Source: Polaromonas sp.
GTDB taxonomy: Bacteria; Pseudomonadota; Gammaproteobacteria; Burkholderiales; Burkholderiaceae_C
NCBI GenBank assembly: GCA_014376885.1
Contig: JACMQR010000078.1
Span: 1-10,607, forward strand
Length of the DNA: 10,607 bases
Direction: 5' to 3'
A model generated the notes under the pieces. The model did not search any database. It had not been told where the DNA came from and saw only the letters and a program-made list of their open reading frames with translations. Both the position numbers and the translations under genes were made by a program. Numbering within the stretch: position 1 is the stretch's first letter; every line of letters begins with the position of its first letter. This document shows, piece by piece, positions 7,544-10,607 of the stretch.

Positions 7544-10237
7544 TCAAACCAGGGCGTGCGTGACCAGCTTGAAGTCCGGGTCTTCGGCAAACGGCTTGAT
7601 GGCATAGCCCAGGCTTTTCATGAGCTTGAGCATGCCGGGGTTTTGCGTCAGCACCAGGCCTTCGATTTCCGCCAGGCCCTTGTCCCGGGCCACATCCATG
7701 ATGCTGAGCATCAGCCGGGAACCCAGGCCCTTGCCGCTGAAGTCGTCGGCCACCACCAGGGCGAATTCACAGCTCGACTGGTCGGGGTTGGTGATGTAGC
7801 GTGACACGCCGACAATACGCTCGGTGTCCAGAAGCTCGCCGCTGGCACCCGACCGGCGCTCCCTGAACACGGCGACCAGCGCCATTTCGCGGTCGTAGTC
7901 GATCAGTGTGAAGCGCGCCAGCATGCTCGGCGGCAGCTCGACCATGGACGAGATGAAGCGGAAGTAGCGGCTCGCCGGCGACAGGTGGCCCATCAGGTTT
8001 TGCAGCATCTGGGCGTCGTCCGGATGGATCGGGCGCACGGTGTATTCGCCGCCGCCGCGCATCGGCCAGACCTGCTCGTAGCGCGCCGGATAGGGCAGGA
8101 TTGACAGGTGGCTGTAGGTGTTGGGGCGTCCGCCGATGGCCTGCGGCGCGTGGTCGATCACGATGCGCGCATCGACCGCCACCGCGCCGGATTCGTCAAC
8201 GATGATCGGGTTGATGTCCATCTCGCGCAGCTGCGGCAGCTCGCAGACCATTTCTGAGACGCGCAGCAAGATGCGCTCCAGCGCGCCGACATCGGCCGGG
8301 CCGGCGCCGCGCCAGGCGCCCAGGGTTTCGGCCACGCGCGCCCGGCCGATCAGCTGGCGCGCCAGGAACTGGTTGAGCGGCGGCAGCTCCATGGCCCGGT
8401 CGTTGATCAGCTCGATCATCGTGCCGCCGGCGCCAAAGGCAATCACCGGTCCGAACGGGTCGTCGGTCACCAGGCCGACGCACACCTCGCGGCCGCGCCG
8501 GGCGCGCGCCATGGTCTGCACCGTGACACCGTTGATGCGCGCCTCGGGCCGGAGCCGGGCGACGGTCTGCATCATCTGGGTGAAGGTGTCGCGCACCCCA
8601 AGGGCGCTGGAAATGTTCAATGCCACGCCCTCGACATCCGACTTATGGCTGATGTCCGGAGAGTCGATCTTCAGCGCCACCGGAAAGCCCAACTGCGTGG
8701 CGATCATCATGGCTTCATTGGCGCTGCGCGCCAGGATGGTCTGGGTGACCGGAATGTGAAACGCCGACAGCAGCGTCTTCGACTCCATCTCGGTCAGCAC
8801 CTTGCGCCGCTCGGCCAGCACGTTTTCGATGATCAGGCGCGCGCCCTCGATGTCCGGCTTGGCCAGCGTCGAGAGCGGCGGCGGCGTTTGCTGCAGCAGC
8901 TGCTGGTTTTTGTAGAACGAGGCGATGTTGCCGAAGGCGCCGACCGCCGCTTCGGGCGTGCGAAAGGTCGGAATCGCCGCGTCGTTCAAGATGCCGCGGC
9001 CCGCCACCACCGACGCATCGCCCATCCAGCACGACAGCAGCGGCTTGCCCATGCTGCGCTTGACCTCGGCCAGTGCCTTGGCCACCAGCGACGCATCCAC
9101 GCCTTCCTTGGGCGAGAAAATCGCCAGCACGCCGTCGATCTGCCGGTCCTTGCCGGCGGCCTCGATCGCGGCCCTGAAATGGTCGGGCGTGGCTTCTTCC
9201 GACAGGTCGATCAGGTCCGTCAATGACGCCAGCGCGGGCAAGAGCGGCTTGAGGGCATCGGCCGATTCCACCGACAGCCGGCCCAGCTCCAGATGGATTT
9301 CATTGACCCAGTCGGCAGCCAGCACGCCGGGCCCGCCGCCGTTGGTGACGATGGCCAGCCGGTTGCCGACCGGCCGGTAGCGCGATGCCAGGCATTTGGC
9401 GGCTGAAAACAGCTCGACGAACGAGCGCACGCGCACCGCGCCAGCGCGGCGCAGCGCGGCGTCGAACACCTCGTCGCTGCCGACGATGGCGCCGCTGTGG
9501 GTTTGCGCCGCCTCGTTGCCGGCCGGCTTGCGGCCGGCCTTGAGCACCACCACCGGCTTGACATTGGCCGCCGAGCGCAGTGCGCTCATGAAGCGGCGGG
9601 CGCTGGAAATACCTTCGAGGTAGATGACGATGCTTTGCGTCTGCCGGTCGTTGGCCAGGAAATCGAGCACCTGGGCAATGTCGACCGAGGTGTTGGCCCC
9701 AAGGGAAACCACCGACGAAAAGCCGACGCCGTTCTTGCTGGCCCAGTCCAGGATCGACGCGGTCAGCGCGCCCGACTGCGACACCAGTGCCAGCGGACCG
9801 GGCCGGGCCATCGGCCCGGCGGCGCTGGCGTTGAGCTGCAGCTGCGGGCGCTGCAGGCCCAGGCCGTTGGGCCCCATCAGGAACACCCCTTCGCGGCGCG
9901 CAATCCGCTTGAGTTCGGCAGCGCCGTCGGCATCGATGCCGCTGGTGATCACCAAGGCCGAACGACAGGTCATGCGCCCGGCGATTTCCAGCGCGGCGGC
10001 CACCTCGGCGGGCGGCAGCGCAATGATCGCCAGATCGGCGCCGGTCTGCGCCAGCTCGCCCAGCGTGCCGGTGGTGTGGATGTCCAGAAACCGCAGGCTG
10101 CCGGTGTATTGCTGGGCGCGCAGGGCCTGGTACAGCGCCCGGGCGCGCGCTGTCAGGCTGTCCGGGCTGTCGACTTGGCCGGCAAAAACCACAATCGACT
10201 GGGGGGCAAAAAGCGGCGTCAGGTAATGCTTGTCCAT
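7544..10237 (-). CDS. pat: Pat-type protein: NDP-forming acyl-CoA synthetase module fused to C-terminal GNAT acetyltransferase
   Basis: 897 residues from ATG at 10237; a TTG four codons upstream (10249) is possible, but neither has a good ribosome site. Domains in order: CoA-binding Rossmann domain (about 5-130), succinyl-CoA-ligase-like flavodoxin domains (about 145-435, with SQSGALTAS near 153), ATP-grasp domain (about 470-695), and GNAT domain (about 730-893). The GNAT acetyl-CoA loop reads [10 protein letters not shown] (834-843), and Glu824 in CEFALVV is the likely catalytic base. This architecture is that of Salmonella Pat/E. coli PatZ, which acetylates and silences acetyl-CoA synthetase and other proteins. 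His247 ([13 protein letters not shown]) and His531 ([10 protein letters not shown]) sit where the two phosphohistidines of ADP-forming acetyl-CoA synthetases lie. From memory, enterobacterial Pat has lost the first, so real synthetase activity is possible here. It is probably co-transcribed with the deacetylase-like gene. Confidence 0.93.
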   Translation of the reverse strand: MDKHYLTPLFAPQSIVVFAGQVDSPDSLTARARALYQALRAQQYTGSLRFLDIHTTGTLGELAQTGADLAIIALPPAEVAAALEIAGRMTCRSALVITSGIDADGAAELKRIARREGVFLMGPNGLGLQRPQLQLNASAAGPMARPGPLALVSQSGALTASILDWASKNGVGFSSVVSLGANTSVDIAQVLDFLANDRQTQSIVIYLEGISSARRFMSALRSAANVKPVVVLKAGRKPAGNEAAQTHSGAIVGSDEVFDAALRRAGAVRVRSFVELFSAAKCLASRYRPVGNRLAIVTNGGGPGVLAADWVNEIHLELGRLSVESADALKPLLPALASLTDLIDLSEEATPDHFRAAIEAAGKDRQIDGVLAIFSPKEGVDASLVAKALAEVKRSMGKPLLSCWMGDASVVAGRGILNDAAIPTFRTPEAAVGAFGNIASFYKNQQLLQQTPPPLSTLAKPDIEGARLIIENVLAERRKVLTEMESKTLLSAFHIPVTQTILARSANEAMMIATQLGFPVALKIDSPDISHKSDVEGVALNISSALGVRDTFTQMMQTVARLRPEARINGVTVQTMARARRGREVCVGLVTDDPFGPVIAFGAGGTMIELINDRAMELPPLNQFLARQLIGRARVAETLGAWRGAGPADVGALERILLRVSEMVCELPQLREMDINPIIVDESGAVAVDARIVIDHAPQAIGGRPNTYSHLSILPYPARYEQVWPMRGGGEYTVRPIHPDDAQMLQNLMGHLSPASRYFRFISSMVELPPSMLARFTLIDYDREMALVAVFRERRSGASGELLDTERIVGVSRYITNPDQSSCEFALVVADDFSGKGLGSRLMLSIMDVARDKGLAEIEGLVLTQNPGMLKLMKSLGYAIKPFAEDPDFKLVTHALV

Positions 10238-10271
10238 AGATGAGGTCAATCCCAGGGTTGATTCAAATTGT

Positions 10272-10308
10272 CAGGCTGCGGCCCGCCCGATGTCCTCGGC
10301 CCGGCCTG
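10272..10308 (-). other. Imperfect hairpin between the deacetylase-like and pat genes
   Basis: CAGGC (10272-10276) pairs with GCCTG (10304-10308) and, further in, GGCC (10280-10283) pairs with GGCC (10298-10301), with small bulges. No T-tract follows on the minus strand, so it does not look like a terminator. It fills the 91-base gap between the two genes; no promoter is obvious there. Confidence 0.3.
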
Positions 10309-10328
10309 CAGTGCGCCGCCAGGGCCGA

Positions 10329-10607
10329 TCAGTCGGCGCCGATCAGCACCTTGACATGCGCGGCCACGCTGCGCGCCAGCGGGCTGAGCACATAGCCGCC
10401 CTCGAGGCACGAGATCACCCGGCCCTGGCAGTGCTCTTTAGCCACCGCCATGATCTGCGCGGTGACCCATTCGTAGTCGGCCTCGACCAGGCCGAGGTTG
10501 CCCATGTCGTCCTCGCGGTGGCCGTCGAAGCCGGCCGAAATGTAGACCAGTTCGGGCTGGAACGCCTTCAGGGCGGGCAGCCAGCGGGTGCTGACGGCGG
10601 CGCGGAA
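10329..10607 (-). CDS. Histone deacetylase-family (class II, AcuC/acetylpolyamine amidohydrolase-like) protein, C-terminal part
   Basis: The minus-strand frame is open from the window edge to a TGA at 10331-10329, giving the last 92 residues; roughly 200 or more N-terminal residues lie outside the window. It reads PELVYISAGFDGHRED, where the Asp of GFD (codon 10524-10526) is a zinc ligand in this family, and CLEGGYVLSPLARSVAAHV, where the Tyr of GGY (codon 10392-10394) is the catalytic tyrosine. These enzymes remove acetyl groups from lysine or polyamines with zinc. The substrate is unknown. The gene ends 91 bases before pat on the same strand, suggesting a shared transcript and a role in reversing acetylation by the Pat-type enzyme. 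The family call is firm; the functional pairing is inferred. Confidence 0.88.
   Translation of the reverse strand, partial: FRAAVSTRWLPALKAFQPELVYISAGFDGHREDDMGNLGLVEADYEWVTAQIMAVAKEHCQGRVISCLEGGYVLSPLARSVAAHVKVLIGAD

Noticed and set aside
10201..10206. G6 run near the start of pat as a phase-variation tract.
   Set aside because: Six bases is short for phase variation and common in this GC-rich background; the frame is intact.

Overview
The window reads as a piece of a GC-rich betaproteobacterial chromosome, most likely Burkholderiales/Comamonadaceae (Polaromonas or Rhodoferax-like). This rests on base composition, the gene families present, and a short AT-rich, hairpin-forming segment that resembles dispersed repeats I remember from that family. 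The species-level guess is inference. No tRNA, rRNA, CRISPR array, insertion sequence or phage gene is visible.

Region 1 (1-5048, + strand) is a compact aldehyde-oxidation operon. It holds the catalytic subunit of a tungsten-type aldehyde:ferredoxin oxidoreductase (AOR; 5' end cut by the window edge), an FAD/NAD(P)-binding oxidoreductase that probably serves as its electron-transfer subunit, a MoaD/ThiS-like sulfur carrier that overlaps it by 4 bases (ATGA), an unrecognised 99-residue protein ending in Gly-Gly-Gly, and a family I CoA-transferase/acetyl-CoA hydrolase with the catalytic Glu in place (Glu238). A plausible reading is: aldehyde to carboxylic acid (AOR plus FAD subunit, with the cofactor dithiolene built with help from the MoaD-like protein), then acid to acyl-CoA (CoA-transferase). 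The order AOR catalytic subunit, FAD subunit, MoaD-like protein resembles the bacterial AorABC-type systems known from Aromatoleum; the ferredoxin-like subunit would lie upstream of the window.

Region 2 (5049-5202) is a short convergent intergenic region with two strong consecutive hairpins; the first, read on the minus strand, looks like the katG terminator.

Region 3 (5203-7398, - strand) is a complete catalase-peroxidase gene, katG, with all key active-site residues. A candidate promoter and ribosome binding site lie in the 145-base gap upstream.

Region 4 (7544-10607, - strand) holds a large Pat-type protein: an NDP-forming acyl-CoA synthetase module fused to a C-terminal GNAT acetyltransferase. 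Upstream of it on the same strand is the 3' end of a class II histone-deacetylase-family gene. Together they look like a writer/eraser pair for lysine acetylation, functionally reminiscent of Bacillus AcuA/AcuC but built from a Pat-type writer.

The points most worth a second look are the small Gly-Gly-Gly protein in the AOR operon, the repeat-like segment translated inside the FAD subunit, the retained synthetase histidines in the Pat-type protein, and the Pat-deacetylase pairing.
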